Positions 16,831 through 25,276 of a stretch of 64,000 nucleotides of DNA are shown here, one piece after another. Below the pieces are notes generated by a model. That model searched no databases, was not told the DNA's origin, and saw nothing but the letters and a program-made list of their open reading frames with translations. Positions within the stretch are counted from its first letter, which is position 1. Every line of letters begins with the position of its first letter. The stretch is from an uncultured Clostridia bacterium (lineage in GTDB: Bacteria; Bacillota; Clostridia; Christensenellales; Borkfalkiaceae): positions 50,246-114,245 of the forward strand of contig CANQTD010000003.1 of the NCBI GenBank assembly GCA_947626685.1. The letters run 5' to 3'. Position numbers and translations under genes: made by a program.

Positions 16831-16859
16831 TTGATTTTTCACCATGCGCATGGTAAAAT
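16831..16859 (+). promoter_or_regulatory. asd-dapA-dapB promoter with palindromic spacer
   Basis: TTGATT (16831-16836), 17-bp spacer, TAAAAT (16854-16859). The spacer holds the perfect 14-bp palindrome ACCATGCGCATGGT (16841-16854), a plausible operator, and gives a TG-extended -10. The predicted leader of about 60 nt is too short for a lysine riboswitch. Confidence 0.7.
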
Positions 16860-16926
16860 TATCGAGGAAAAACGGGCCGCGGCACCGAGGGGGAGCGCGC
16901 GGCACGGCACGGAGGTTCGCTTTGGC

Positions 16927-18015
16927 ATGAAAAAGTACAGAGTCGGCGTCGTGGGCGCGACGGGCATGGTCGGGCAGAGGTTCGTATGCCTGCTCGCCCG
17001 CCACCCGTGGTTCGAGCCCGTCCTGCTCGCCGCAAGCGCAAAGAGCGCGGGGCTGCCGTATGCGGAGGCCGTCGGCCAAAGATGGTCAATACCCGACCCC
17101 ATTCCCGCTTTTGCGCGGGAAATGACCGTTTGCGACGCCTCCGACGTCGACGCGATCGCGGAGAATGTGGACTTCGTATTCTGCGCCGTCAATCTTCCCA
17201 AAGAGGAGACGCGCGCCCTCGAAGAAAGGTATGCGAAGCGGGAGATCCCCGTCGTCTCCAACAATTCGGCGCACCGCTTCTGCCCCGACGTCCCCATGAT
17301 CATCCCCGAAGTCAATCCCGAGCACCTCGGCGTCATTCCCGCACAGAGGGCCCGCCTTCACACGAAACGGGGGTTCGTCGCCGTGAAGAGCAACTGTTCG
17401 CTGCAATCGTACGTCCCCCTTCTGCACCCGCTGCGCGCGTTCGGGCTCGAACGCGTGGCCGTCTGCACCTACCAGGCCGTCTCGGGCGCGGGAAAGACGC
17501 TCGGACGCATGCCCGAGATCGCAGACAACGTCATTCCCTTCATCGCGGGCGAGGAGGAAAAGAGCGAGCGGGAGCCCCTCAAAATTTGGGGACACATCGA
17601 AAACGGGCATATCATGTCCGCGGATAGCCCCATCATAACGGCGCAGTGCGTGCGCGTTCCCGTCTCGGACGGGCACACGGCCGCCGTCTTTGTCTCCTTC
17701 CGCAAAAAGCCCTCGAAGGAGGAGATCCTTGCGGCGTGGGAAGGGTACGAGGGCGAACCGCAACGGCTCGGGCTCCCCTCCGCGCCTGCGAAATTCATAC
17801 ACTATTTCGGGGAAGAGGACCGTCCGCAACCCAAACTCGACCGCGGGATGGAGGGCGGCATGGCGATCTGTGCGGGCCGTCTGCGCGGGGACGATCTCTT
17901 CGACTACCGGTTCATCGGCCTCTCGCACAACACGCTGCGCGGCGCGGCGGGTGGGGCCGTCCTTCTCGCCGAACTCTTGGCGGCAAAGGGATATTTTGAC
18001 AAGGAGACGTTATGA
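16927..18015 (+). CDS. asd: Aspartate-semialdehyde dehydrogenase
   Basis: 362 residues; reduces aspartyl phosphate to aspartate semialdehyde with NADPH, the branch point to lysine/diaminopimelate, threonine and methionine. The nucleotide motif GATGMVG is at 10-16, the catalytic cysteine is Cys157 in KSNCSLQ, and TYQAVSGAGK follows. Length and the SNCS context fit the archaeal/fungal-type subgroup rather than the shorter B. subtilis type. The ATG at 16927 is preceded by GGAGGT. First gene of the asd-dapA-dapB operon, overlapping dapA by ATGA. Confidence 0.95.
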   Translation: MKKYRVGVVGATGMVGQRFVCLLARHPWFEPVLLAASAKSAGLPYAEAVGQRWSIPDPIPAFAREMTVCDASDVDAIAENVDFVFCAVNLPKEETRALEERYAKREIPVVSNNSAHRFCPDVPMIIPEVNPEHLGVIPAQRARLHTKRGFVAVKSNCSLQSYVPLLHPLRAFGLERVAVCTYQAVSGAGKTLGRMPEIADNVIPFIAGEEEKSEREPLKIWGHIENGHIMSADSPIITAQCVRVPVSDGHTAAVFVSFRKKPSKEEILAAWEGYEGEPQRLGLPSAPAKFIHYFGEEDRPQPKLDRGMEGGMAICAGRLRGDDLFDYRFIGLSHNTLRGAAGGAVLLAELLAAKGYFDKETL

Positions 18016-18902
18016 CAGGATTTTTGAAGGGAAGCGCGACCGCGATGATCACGCCGTTCACGGAGACGGGCGTCGATCTCGAGAGCTTCGGCGAAATGAT
18101 CGAATACCAGATCGCGGGCGGAACGGACGCCCTCGTCATCCTCGGTACGACGGGCGAGCCCGCCACCATGTCCGAGACAGAGCGTTCGGAAACCATTTCT
18201 TACGCCGTAAAAAAGGCGGCGGGGCGGGTGAAGATCGTCGTGGGAGTCGGCAGCAACGACACGCGGCATGCGGTCTTTCTCGCAAGGCAAGCCGCCTCTT
18301 TGGGCGCAGACGGGCTTCTCGCCGTGACACCTTACTACAACAAGTGCACGCAGAAGGGCGCGGCCGAGTATTACCGCGCCGTCTGCGCGGCGGCGGACCT
18401 GCCCGTGATCGCCTACAATGTGCCCGGCCGCACGGGGTTCAACCTGCTGCCCGAAACGGTGGAAGCCCTCTCTTGCATTCCCAATCTTGCGGGCGTCAAG
18501 GACGCGTGCGGAAACATGGAGCAGACGCTCGATACGCTCCGCCGCATCCGCGGAAAGTGCGACCTCTACTCGGGCGAGGACGCGCTCAATCTGCCCATTC
18601 TCTGCGCGGGCGGGTCGGCGGTCATCTCCGTTCTCTCCAACCTCGTTCCCGCGGCGGTGAAGGCGCTGGCCGTCGCCGTCGGAGAGAGGAAACTCTACAC
18701 CGCGAACAAGCTCGCCGATAAGCTCTTCCCGCTTGCGAAGGCGTGCTTTTGCGAAGTCAACCCCATTCCCGTAAAAGAGGGAATGAATCTGCTCGGGTTC
18801 CGCGCGGGCGTGCCCCGTGCCCCCCTCACCCCTCTCGAGGACGCGCACCGCGAACTTCTCAAAAGAGAACTCCTCGCGTTTGGCATGGAGGTGAAAGCAT
18901 GA
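18012..18902 (+). CDS. dapA: 4-hydroxy-tetrahydrodipicolinate synthase
   Basis: 296 residues, the family norm. Condenses pyruvate with aspartate semialdehyde. Catalytic Lys163 lies in GVKDACGN, Tyr135 in AYNVPGRTG, and the substrate-carboxylate loop GTTGEPA is at 45-51. It overlaps asd upstream and dapB downstream by ATGA each, so the three enzymes are translationally coupled. Confidence 0.97.
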   Translation: MTGFLKGSATAMITPFTETGVDLESFGEMIEYQIAGGTDALVILGTTGEPATMSETERSETISYAVKKAAGRVKIVVGVGSNDTRHAVFLARQAASLGADGLLAVTPYYNKCTQKGAAEYYRAVCAAADLPVIAYNVPGRTGFNLLPETVEALSCIPNLAGVKDACGNMEQTLDTLRRIRGKCDLYSGEDALNLPILCAGGSAVISVLSNLVPAAVKALAVAVGERKLYTANKLADKLFPLAKACFCEVNPIPVKEGMNLLGFRAGVPRAPLTPLEDAHRELLKRELLAFGMEVKA

Positions 18903-19651
18903 AAGCGATCCTCTGCGGCGCGTGCGGGAGAATGGGAAGAGCCGTGACCGAGCTCGCTCCCGAAAAGGGCGTCTGCATCGTCTGCGGCGTGGACATTGCC
19001 CCAAAACCCACCCCATATCCCGTTTACTCTTCCTTTGCGGACGTCCGCGAGGAAGCGGACGTGCTCATTGATTTCTCTTCCGCGCAGGGTCTTGAGGAGC
19101 GGCTGCGGTTTGCTGCGGAACGGTCTATCCCCGCGGTGCTCGGCGCAACGGGGTACACGCAGGCGGACGAAGAACTCGTTAAACAGGTTTCGGCGCGCAT
19201 CCCCATCTTCAAGACGGGGAACTTGTCCATCGGCGTCAATCTCCTCCAACTGCTCGCGGCGAAGGCGGCAAGAGTGCTCGAAGGGTTCGACGTGGAGATC
19301 GTAGAACGGCACCATAACCAAAAAAAGGACGCCCCCTCGGGGACGGCGCTCATGCTCGCCGAGAGCGTGAAAAAGGCGTCTGAAAGGCCGCTCGAAGAGG
19401 TGTATGGCAGACATGGTATGGTCGGAGCGCGTCGGCCGAACGAGATCGGCGTCCATGCGATCCGCGGCGGAACGATCGTCGGAGAGCACGAAGTGATGTT
19501 CGCGGGCGAAGATGAGATCGTGACCATCTCCCACTCGGCGCGGAGCAGGAGCGTGTTCGCAAACGGCGCGCTCCGCGCGGCGGCATGGCTCATCGGCAAG
19601 CCCAACGGCCTCTACGATATGAACGATCTCCTCGCGGACATTGCGGATTAA
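18899..19651 (+). CDS. dapB: 4-hydroxy-tetrahydrodipicolinate reductase
   Basis: 250 residues; next step after DapA. The nucleotide-binding motif CGACGRMGR is at 6-14, and the catalytic and substrate motif HHNQKKDAPSGTA at 138-150 is complete. The start at 18899 overlaps the dapA stop. The C-terminus (LYDMNDLL) is typical. It completes the conversion of aspartyl phosphate to tetrahydrodipicolinate for cell-wall diaminopimelate and lysine. Confidence 0.96.
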   Translation: MKAILCGACGRMGRAVTELAPEKGVCIVCGVDIAPKPTPYPVYSSFADVREEADVLIDFSSAQGLEERLRFAAERSIPAVLGATGYTQADEELVKQVSARIPIFKTGNLSIGVNLLQLLAAKAARVLEGFDVEIVERHHNQKKDAPSGTALMLAESVKKASERPLEEVYGRHGMVGARRPNEIGVHAIRGGTIVGEHEVMFAGEDEIVTISHSARSRSVFANGALRAAAWLIGKPNGLYDMNDLLADIAD

Positions 19652-19686
19652 GCTCTGCCCGCTCCACGCGGAGTGTGAAATATGAA

Positions 19687-19844
19687 ACCCCTTTCGGCAC
19701 TTCGTGCCACTTTCTCGGGCAAGTAGAACCTTGTCCTCGGTCACCGTTCGCGCCTTCCGATGCGCTCACTCACCGCAAAAACGCCGCGAAAAGCGCACTG
19801 TGCTTTTCGCAAGAAATGCGTTTTGCGACCCCAAAGGGGACAGC
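19687..19844 (+). repeat. 158-bp composite repeat, copy 1
   Basis: Matches 38211-38368 in the same orientation at 155 of 158 positions by eye. Its ends (ACCCCTTTCGGCAC and CCCCAAAGGGGACAGC) are those of the short dispersed module seen at 348-392 and 2221-2272, but about 115 bp are inserted in the middle, including a GCGAAAAGC..GCTTTTCGC hairpin. CCCCTTT/AAAGGGG form inverted ends. It has no open frame of note and is MITE-like in character. Confidence 0.8.
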
Positions 19845-19903
19845 GAGATGAAATATGTTCCGCAGGACCCTTTTCGGTCGGCGGTCCAAGCACGAAATTA
19901 TTT

Positions 19904-19946
19904 CCATGAGAAAAGGGAATGCCGTTGGCATTCCCTTTTCTCATGG
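19904..19946 (-). terminator. Long hairpin after a decayed tRNA 3' end
   Basis: A perfect 20-bp stem (19904-19923 with 19927-19946) and a 3-nt loop. On the minus strand it directly follows the tRNA-like end CATCAGCTCCA, just as the hairpin at 20030-20074 follows the intact tRNA. It could still end transcription. Confidence 0.55.
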
Positions 19947-19954
19947 AGCTGATG
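19944..19954 (-). pseudogene. Remnant of a tRNA-Thr 3' end
   Basis: On the minus strand CATCAGCTCCA, identical to the acceptor strand, discriminator base and CCA of the intact tRNA-Thr at 20068-20143, and followed by its own terminator-like hairpin. The rest of the tRNA is missing. Eleven bases alone is weak evidence, but position and the following hairpin support it. Confidence 0.45.
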
Positions 19955-20029
19955 CCCCGCCCGCACTTCTATTGTGTTACTAAGGGCGGCACGAGCCGTA
20001 GGAGAAGTAGCGGACGCAGGCCGCGAAGA

Positions 20030-20067
20030 AGCTCCAAAAGAAAACTCCCGATAAGGGAGTTTTCTTT

Positions 20068-20074
<7 letters not shown>
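20030..20074 (-). terminator. Terminator of the tRNA-Thr transcript
   Basis: A perfect 20-bp stem (20030-20049 with 20055-20074) and a 5-nt loop GATAA. The stem includes the last seven bases of the tRNA (AGCTCCA), so the terminator hairpin and the mature tRNA 3' end compete for the same bases. Confidence 0.7.
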
Positions 20075-20143
<69 letters not shown>

Positions 20144-20159
20144 ATATTCGATTCTTTTT

Positions 20160-20202
20160 CATCTTACCAAGTCTGCGCTTCTTTCTGCTGAGCTACACCG
20201 GC
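20160..20202 (-). pseudogene. 5' half of a second tRNA-Thr, decayed
   Basis: On the minus strand this reads GCCGGTGTAGCTCAGCAG, then a degenerate D-loop and an anticodon arm with CTTGGTAAG, and stops before the variable loop. It matches the first 40 bases of the intact tRNA-Thr downstream, and both copies are preceded by TCGAATATGC. It is the truncated leading copy of a tandem pair. Confidence 0.7.
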
Positions 20203-20244
20203 ATATTCGAAGCTGTTCTTTGCACAAGGACACGATGCCTTTAT

Positions 20245-20273
20245 AGTATAGTAAAATCCGCGCCGTTCGTCAA
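20245..20273 (-). promoter_or_regulatory. Promoter of the tRNA-Thr locus
   Basis: On the minus strand TTGACG, 17-bp spacer, TATACT, about 40 nt upstream of the tRNA remnant and 100 nt upstream of the intact tRNA. Confidence 0.75.
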
Positions 20274-20323
20274 GCGATAATGCGCGGATTTTCACAAATT
20301 TTCCCAAGAAATTACAAGGCGGT

Positions 20324-20923
20324 TCATTTTCCGAGCAGGGTGCGGATGAGCGCGGTCTCCTCGCCCGTGAGCGACTTTTTATCGACGGGGTACACCGCCG
20401 CCGCATTGACATAGAGCAGAATAAATTCTTTCGTCTCGCGCGTCTGCACGAGGTCGGAATAGTAAATTTTTATCGTGCCCATGTTCTCTCCTGCGCGCAC
20501 GGTCGTCACCGTGAAGAAACTGCGGTAAAAACGGTACACCGCCGTCCGCATCCTCTTCTCCGCCAATTTCAGGTTGCGCGAATATCCCACCAGCAGCATG
20601 AGGCCGATCAACGCGAGGGAAAGCCCGAACAGGACGATCAAAAAGAATTGGAGCAGATCGGCTTCCATGTCCAACAGGAACATGACGCTGCGAATAACCG
20701 CCATGACGAGAATGATCGCGAGGCCGTACACGACGCAGATGACGCCGAGGATCTTCGACGAACGGCTGACCCGCTTTTGCAGGGTCTTGTCGAGCGTGAC
20801 GGTCGTTTCGAATCCCCCGTCGGGCGGGGCGGGAACATAGGTACAAACGTGCGCGGGCCCGTTAAGGCATTCAAGAGACTCGCCCCTCTCGTCTTCTTGT
20901 AAGTGATCGTCGTTCTCGGACAT
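20324..20923 (-). CDS. Membrane protein with YcxB-like C-terminal domain
   Basis: 199 residues: a charged N-terminal 55, two membrane segments (about 60-80 and 88-112), then a cytosolic domain of about 85 residues (AEKRMRTAVYRFYRSFF ... EFILLYVNAAAVYPVDKKSLTGEE) that resembles the YcxB-like domain. Function unknown. The ATG at 20923 follows a GGGGATACC region without a strong Shine-Dalgarno; the open frame further upstream overlaps gpsA. Last gene after gpsA, 23 nt downstream. Confidence 0.72.
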   Translation of the reverse strand: MSENDDHLQEDERGESLECLNGPAHVCTYVPAPPDGGFETTVTLDKTLQKRVSRSSKILGVICVVYGLAIILVMAVIRSVMFLLDMEADLLQFFLIVLFGLSLALIGLMLLVGYSRNLKLAEKRMRTAVYRFYRSFFTVTTVRAGENMGTIKIYYSDLVQTRETKEFILLYVNAAAVYPVDKKSLTGEETALIRTLLGK

Positions 20924-20946
20924 GGTATCCCCCTTTTCGGTCAAGC

Positions 20947-21921
20947 TCAGCTGTACATTTCGTTCCGCGGCGGACGGTTGAAGAGTTTGCCGATCTCGGC
21001 GCGGCAGCGCGCAGCGTCGTCCCCCTCGCCGTAGCACGCGTTGTAGACGGCTTGGGTGATGGGAAGATCGACGGCGTACTTCTCCCCCAATTTGAGCAGG
21101 GCGGCGGACGTCGCGACCCCCTCCGCGAGTTTTGCGAACCGCTCCCCTTTCGCGAGCATTTCGCCGTAGGTGCGGTTGTGGGAGTAGGGCGAGAAGAGCG
21201 TCGTCTCATAGTCGCCGAGATGGGCGAGGCCGTAAGCGGAGAGCTCGTTCCCCCCCATCGCTTTGATGAGGCGGGCGACTTCCCGCGCGCCGCGCGACAT
21301 GAGCGGCCCTTTGAGCGGGACGCAGATCACGTCGAGCACGCCCGCGGCGATCCCCATGACGTTCTTCGCCGCCGCCCCGATCTCGGTGCCGATGAGGTCC
21401 TCGCCGTAGTAGAAACGGATGAGGTCGGAGCGAAATTCGTCGGCAAGGGTGCGCTTCAAAGCGTCGTTTGCGGAGTCGATCACCATGCAGTTGGGAACGC
21501 CCTGCACAAAGCTCTGGATGTGCCCCGGGCCCACCCAGACCGCGATCTTATCGGGGGAGACGCCGCTCTCCACGAGGATCTCGCTGAGCCGCTTGCCCGT
21601 TTCCTCCTCCACCCCTTTCATGCAGAGAACGAACACCTTGTCGCGGACATGGTACCGTGTAACGCGCTGCATGAAGCCGCGAAGCCCCTGCGCGGAGATG
21701 GAGATGACGATGATCTCGGCGGAGTTCACCGCCTCTTCGAGATCGCAGGAGAGGACGATCCTCTCGTCGAGGGCGACGTATTCGTTCCGCCCCGTCTCTT
21801 TGAGCACGCGGTAAGATTCGCTGTCCTCGGGCCCCCAGCTGAGCACGCGGTTCCCCTTGCGCGAGAGATACCATGCGATGAAGGACCCCCATCTGCCGCA
21901 ACCTAAAACGGATATGTTCAT
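20947..21921 (-). CDS. gpsA: Glycerol-3-phosphate dehydrogenase [NAD(P)+]
   Basis: 324 residues (family about 330). Makes sn-glycerol 3-phosphate from dihydroxyacetone phosphate for phospholipids. N-terminal Rossmann motif VLGCGRWGS (5-13); the C-terminal helical domain has the conserved GAAAKNVMGIAAG with the catalytic Lys, and SRGAREVARL. It lies 68 nt after recR, so it may be in the dnaX-ebfC-recR transcript. Confidence 0.95.
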   Translation of the reverse strand: MNISVLGCGRWGSFIAWYLSRKGNRVLSWGPEDSESYRVLKETGRNEYVALDERIVLSCDLEEAVNSAEIIVISISAQGLRGFMQRVTRYHVRDKVFVLCMKGVEEETGKRLSEILVESGVSPDKIAVWVGPGHIQSFVQGVPNCMVIDSANDALKRTLADEFRSDLIRFYYGEDLIGTEIGAAAKNVMGIAAGVLDVICVPLKGPLMSRGAREVARLIKAMGGNELSAYGLAHLGDYETTLFSPYSHNRTYGEMLAKGERFAKLAEGVATSAALLKLGEKYAVDLPITQAVYNACYGEGDDAARCRAEIGKLFNRPPRNEMYS

Positions 21922-21989
21922 ATTTCCTCTCTTAACCGATGATTGCTTTTCTCATGTTGCATTCTTTTCACTCTTCGAAGCGGGGCTGC

Positions 21990-22580
21990 TCACATCTCCT
22001 TCCTGTCGGAAAGGGCGCGGGCGAGCGTCACTTCGTCGGTGTATTCGAGCTCGCCGCCGACGGGCACGCCGTGCGCGATGCGGGTGACTTTGACGCCGAG
22101 CGGCTTCAAAAGTTTTGCGATGTACATGGCGGTCGCGTCCCCCTCCACGTCGGGATTGGTGGCGATGATGACCTCTTGCGTGCCCTCGCCGATGCGCGCG
22201 AGAAGTTCGCGGATGCGGATGTCGTTCGGACCCACGCCGTTGATGGGGGAAATGACCCCGTGCAGGACATGGTACACCCCCTTGAACTCATGCAGTTTTT
22301 CGAGGGCGGCGACGTCCTTCGGCTCCTTCACCACGCAGATCACCGAGGGATCCCGCGTGCGGCAGATCGCACACGTCTCCTCTTCGGTAAAATTGCCGCA
22401 CGTCTTACAGAAGCGCACCTTGCGCTTGACGTCCAAAATCGCCTCGGCGAACGCACGCGCCTCCTCTTCCGACATGCCGATCACGCGGTAGGCATACCGT
22501 TGCGCCGTCTTTCTCCCCACGCCCGGGAGCTTGCCGAACTCGTTCATGAGCCTGCCGATCGGCTCGATAAAGATCTCCAT
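21990..22580 (-). CDS. recR: Recombination protein RecR
   Basis: 196 residues. Helix-hairpin-helix [11 protein letters not shown] (18-28), a four-cysteine zinc finger (Cys58, Cys61, Cys70, Cys73), then the Toprim domain with the [16 protein letters not shown] signature (103-118). Works with RecO/RecF in RecA loading at gaps. Its ATG overlaps the ebfC stop by one base (TAATG). Confidence 0.97.
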   Translation of the reverse strand: MEIFIEPIGRLMNEFGKLPGVGRKTAQRYAYRVIGMSEEEARAFAEAILDVKRKVRFCKTCGNFTEEETCAICRTRDPSVICVVKEPKDVAALEKLHEFKGVYHVLHGVISPINGVGPNDIRIRELLARIGEGTQEVIIATNPDVEGDATAMYIAKLLKPLGVKVTRIAHGVPVGGELEYTDEVTLARALSDRKEM

Positions 22581-22927
22581 TACAGGAGGCCTCCCGCGCC
22601 GCCGAATCCGGAAAATTTGGACATTTTTTCCTCATACACGGCGTCCGCTTTCTTGTACCCGTCGAGGATCGCCGCGAGGATGAGGTCCTCGAGCATCTCG
22701 CCGTCCTCGGGGTCGATGACGTCCTTGTCGATCTCGATGCCGTCGATCTTTTTCTTCGCGTTCATGTACACGACGACCGCCTCGCCGCCCGCAGTGCCGA
22801 CGATCTCCCACTCATCGAGGAGCTTTTCGGTCGCCTGCATCTCCTCCTGCATCTTCTGTGCCTGCTTCATGAGATTCTGCATGTTCGCGCCTCCCATGCC
22901 GCCCATTCCGCCTCTGCCGTATGCCAT
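22580..22927 (-). CDS. YbaB/EbfC nucleoid-associated protein
   Basis: 115 residues, with a glycine/methionine-rich head ([20 protein letters not shown]) and the central YbaB core [21 protein letters not shown]. The C-terminus ([12 protein letters not shown]) is glycine-rich. It sits between dnaX and recR, the order found across bacteria. It binds DNA as a dimer. Confidence 0.95.
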   Translation of the reverse strand: MAYGRGGMGGMGGANMQNLMKQAQKMQEEMQATEKLLDEWEIVGTAGGEAVVVYMNAKKKIDGIEIDKDVIDPEDGEMLEDLILAAILDGYKKADAVYEEKMSKFSGFGGAGGLL

Positions 22928-22939
22928 CGCTGTTTCCTC

Positions 22940-24691
22940 CTATTTGATGTCGATCGGATAATCTTTGAAATTTTGTTTGAGTTCTTCGAGGGCGTCGCGC
23001 GGGTTCTTCTTTACCTCCCCGCGGCAGCGGACCTCGTAGTCGGTGACGCCGACGCTGCCGAGCACCTCCGCCATCGTGCGCTTGTTCGCGTCCTTTTCGA
23101 GAATGCCCAAAATCGTTTTCGACTCCGTCTCGAACACGAGCCTTTCACCCTCGTAGTGCACGAGAAGATCGCTGCATACCGTGAACAGCACGCCGTTTTT
23201 GGCCGTCGTGCGGAGGGCGCGCATGAACCTTGCGTACGCCCCTTCCGCGTCGCCTGCGCTCTTGGTCTGCGCGGGTTTGGTGGCGGGCTCGTCGGCGGGA
23301 CTTTGCGCGGCCGTTTGCGTTTTTTGCACGGGAGGCTCGGACATGGTATCCATCTTTTGCCTCACTTCTTCCGCGGCGGGCTGTTTCGGAGCCTCATTTT
23401 TCGCTCCTGCGGCGGGCCCGTCGGAGAAGTACGCCTCCTCGAATACGGGTTCTTCCGTCGGAAATTCGTAGCCGTCGTCGGACGGTGCGGGCTGCGGCTC
23501 CGCGGGTCTTTCGGCCTGCGCGCGGCTTGCGGGCAGGGACTGCGGAAGGGAGCCGAGTTTGGCCTCGAGCGCGTTCACCCGCACGAGAAGGGCCTCGACG
23601 TCGGCGTCCGCCTCGGGATAGGCGACCCGCATGAGCGCGGCCTCCAACGAGATGCGGGGCGAGGAGACGAAGCGGAGCTCGTTCTCCGTCTTGATGAAGA
23701 TCTCGGTGGCGCGCAGGACCGTTCTGCCGTCTGCGCCGTCCGCGATCTCCTTGACCGAAGCATACAGTTCCTTCGGAAGGGAGAGCAGTTTTTCGGCGTT
23801 CTTGCACGTCTTTGCGACGGTCACCTGCGAAAGCAGATCCAAGATGTCTTTGAGGAGCACGCCGACCGATTTCCCCTCCGCGAGGATCCCCTCGCAGACC
23901 GAAAACGCGGTAGGCATGTCTAAGGAGAGCATGGCGCGGACGAGTTTTACCGTCTCGTGGAAGTCCGCCGCTCCGAGCACGGCGCACGCCGCGCCGTAGG
24001 TGAGTTTTTCGGAATAGACGATGCACGCCTCGGCGATGGAGAGCATATCGCGGTCGCTCCCCGCGCCCGCGCGGGCGATCGCGGCGACCGCCTCCTCTTC
24101 GTACTCCTTTCCGATGCGCTCCAAAACAGATTTCAGGTGCTTTTCGAGATCCTCGACGGGAATGAGTTTGAAATCCAGCCGCATACAGCGGGAGAGAATG
24201 GTCGCGGGGATTTTCTGCGGCTCCGTCGTCGCCAAGATGAAGATGGCGTGTGCGGGCGGCTCTTCGAGCGTCTTTAAGAGGGCGTTGAACGCGCTGTCGG
24301 TGAGCATGTGGACCTCGTCTACGATGTACACCTTATACTTGCCCGAGACGGGCGGGTACTGCACCTTTTCCCGAAGGTCGCGCATCTCGTTTACGCCGTT
24401 GTTGGAAGCGGCGTCGATCTCGGTGATGTCGAGGGAGCCCTCCGAAAGGGCGCGGCATGTCGGACATGCCCCGCACGGAGAGCCGTTGACGGGCTTCTCG
24501 CAGTTGACGGCGCGCGCAAAGATACGGGCGATCGAAGTCTTTCCCGTGCCGCGCGGACCCGTGAAGAGATAGGCGTGCCCGACCGCGTTCTTCTCGATCT
24601 GGCTCGTGAGGATCCGCACGACGTGTTCCTGCCGCACGATCTCCCCGAACGTCTCGGGTCTGAATTTTCTGTAAAGCGATAAATGGGGCAT
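22940..24691 (-). CDS. dnaX: DNA polymerase III subunit gamma/tau
   Basis: 583 residues, clamp-loader ATPase. Walker A GPRGTGKTS (45-53), zinc-module cysteines 64, 73, 76 and 79, the DEVH Walker B, and the SRC sensor in ILSRCMRLDF. After about residue 370 there is a low-complexity acidic/Pro linker and a C-terminal tau domain. The ATG at 24691 is chosen because GGGAGGA lies directly upstream; the upstream in-frame ATG would include that Shine-Dalgarno. No obvious frameshift slippery site was seen. Confidence 0.96.
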   Translation of the reverse strand: MPHLSLYRKFRPETFGEIVRQEHVVRILTSQIEKNAVGHAYLFTGPRGTGKTSIARIFARAVNCEKPVNGSPCGACPTCRALSEGSLDITEIDAASNNGVNEMRDLREKVQYPPVSGKYKVYIVDEVHMLTDSAFNALLKTLEEPPAHAIFILATTEPQKIPATILSRCMRLDFKLIPVEDLEKHLKSVLERIGKEYEEEAVAAIARAGAGSDRDMLSIAEACIVYSEKLTYGAACAVLGAADFHETVKLVRAMLSLDMPTAFSVCEGILAEGKSVGVLLKDILDLLSQVTVAKTCKNAEKLLSLPKELYASVKEIADGADGRTVLRATEIFIKTENELRFVSSPRISLEAALMRVAYPEADADVEALLVRVNALEAKLGSLPQSLPASRAQAERPAEPQPAPSDDGYEFPTEEPVFEEAYFSDGPAAGAKNEAPKQPAAEEVRQKMDTMSEPPVQKTQTAAQSPADEPATKPAQTKSAGDAEGAYARFMRALRTTAKNGVLFTVCSDLLVHYEGERLVFETESKTILGILEKDANKRTMAEVLGSVGVTDYEVRCRGEVKKNPRDALEELKQNFKDYPIDIK

Positions 24692-24715
24692 ATCTGTTCC
24701 TCCCATGATCCCGTG

Positions 24716-25276
24716 TCAGGAAAATGCCTTCTGCAACTTCTTTTTTGCGCGGGCGAGGGCGTTGTCGACGCTCTTGACCGGCCGCCCCGTCGCTTCCGAA
24801 ATGTTCGTGTAACTCATGCCTTCGAGGTACATGGTGACGACGCGGAACTCGAAGTCGGAGAGCTCCTTCGAGAGACGGAGGCGAAATTCCCCCTCCGATT
24901 CGCCCGAAAGGAGCAGTTCCTCGGGCGTTTCCCCCTCGGAAAGGCTCTCGGGGTCGATCTCGGCGCGTTCGCCCGTCGGTTCCCGCCTGTTCACGAACCG
25001 CAGATAGCTGTAGATCTTGCGGGTGACGCAGGTGTAGACGAACGTCTTGAACTTGCACCCCGCGGAGGGGTCGTAGCTGCCGATCGCGGTATATAGCCCG
25101 ATCATGCCCTCCTGCGCGAGGTCGTCCGTCTCGGCGAGCAGGTTGAACGCCGACCTGCGGGCGTACCTGAGCACAAAGCTCTTGTACCTGTCCATGAGCA
25201 CTTCTGCCGCATGCGCGTCCCCGCCCTTTGCGAGAAGGACGAGCGATTCATCCGTTTCATTTCTGTAATCTTGCAC
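24716..25276 (-). CDS. sigH: SigH-like RNA polymerase sigma factor
   Basis: About 186 residues. Region 2 is clear (DDLAQEGMIGLYTAIGSYDPS and FKTFVYTCVTRKIYSYLR), and region 4 contains the helix-turn-helix YLEGMSYTNISEATGRPVKSVDNALARAKKKL. It resembles the stationary-phase/sporulation sigma-H family. The likely start is GTG at 25276 with GAGGTGG upstream, overlapping the end of rlmB by 20 bases; the mrnC-rlmB-sigH order is the one seen in Clostridia and Bacilli. Whether this organism sporulates cannot be judged from this. Confidence 0.88.
   Translation of the reverse strand: MQDYRNETDESLVLLAKGGDAHAAEVLMDRYKSFVLRYARRSAFNLLAETDDLAQEGMIGLYTAIGSYDPSAGCKFKTFVYTCVTRKIYSYLRFVNRREPTGERAEIDPESLSEGETPEELLLSGESEGEFRLRLSKELSDFEFRVVTMYLEGMSYTNISEATGRPVKSVDNALARAKKKLQKAFS

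Noticed and set aside
16860..16926. Lysine riboswitch before asd
   Set aside because: The leader of about 60 nt is far shorter than the aptamer.
15568..18015. 815-residue plus-strand open frame
   Set aside because: It runs antisense to the membrane-protein gene before joining the real asd frame. Only 16927-18015 has motifs and a ribosome-binding site; the rest is a GC-rich shadow.
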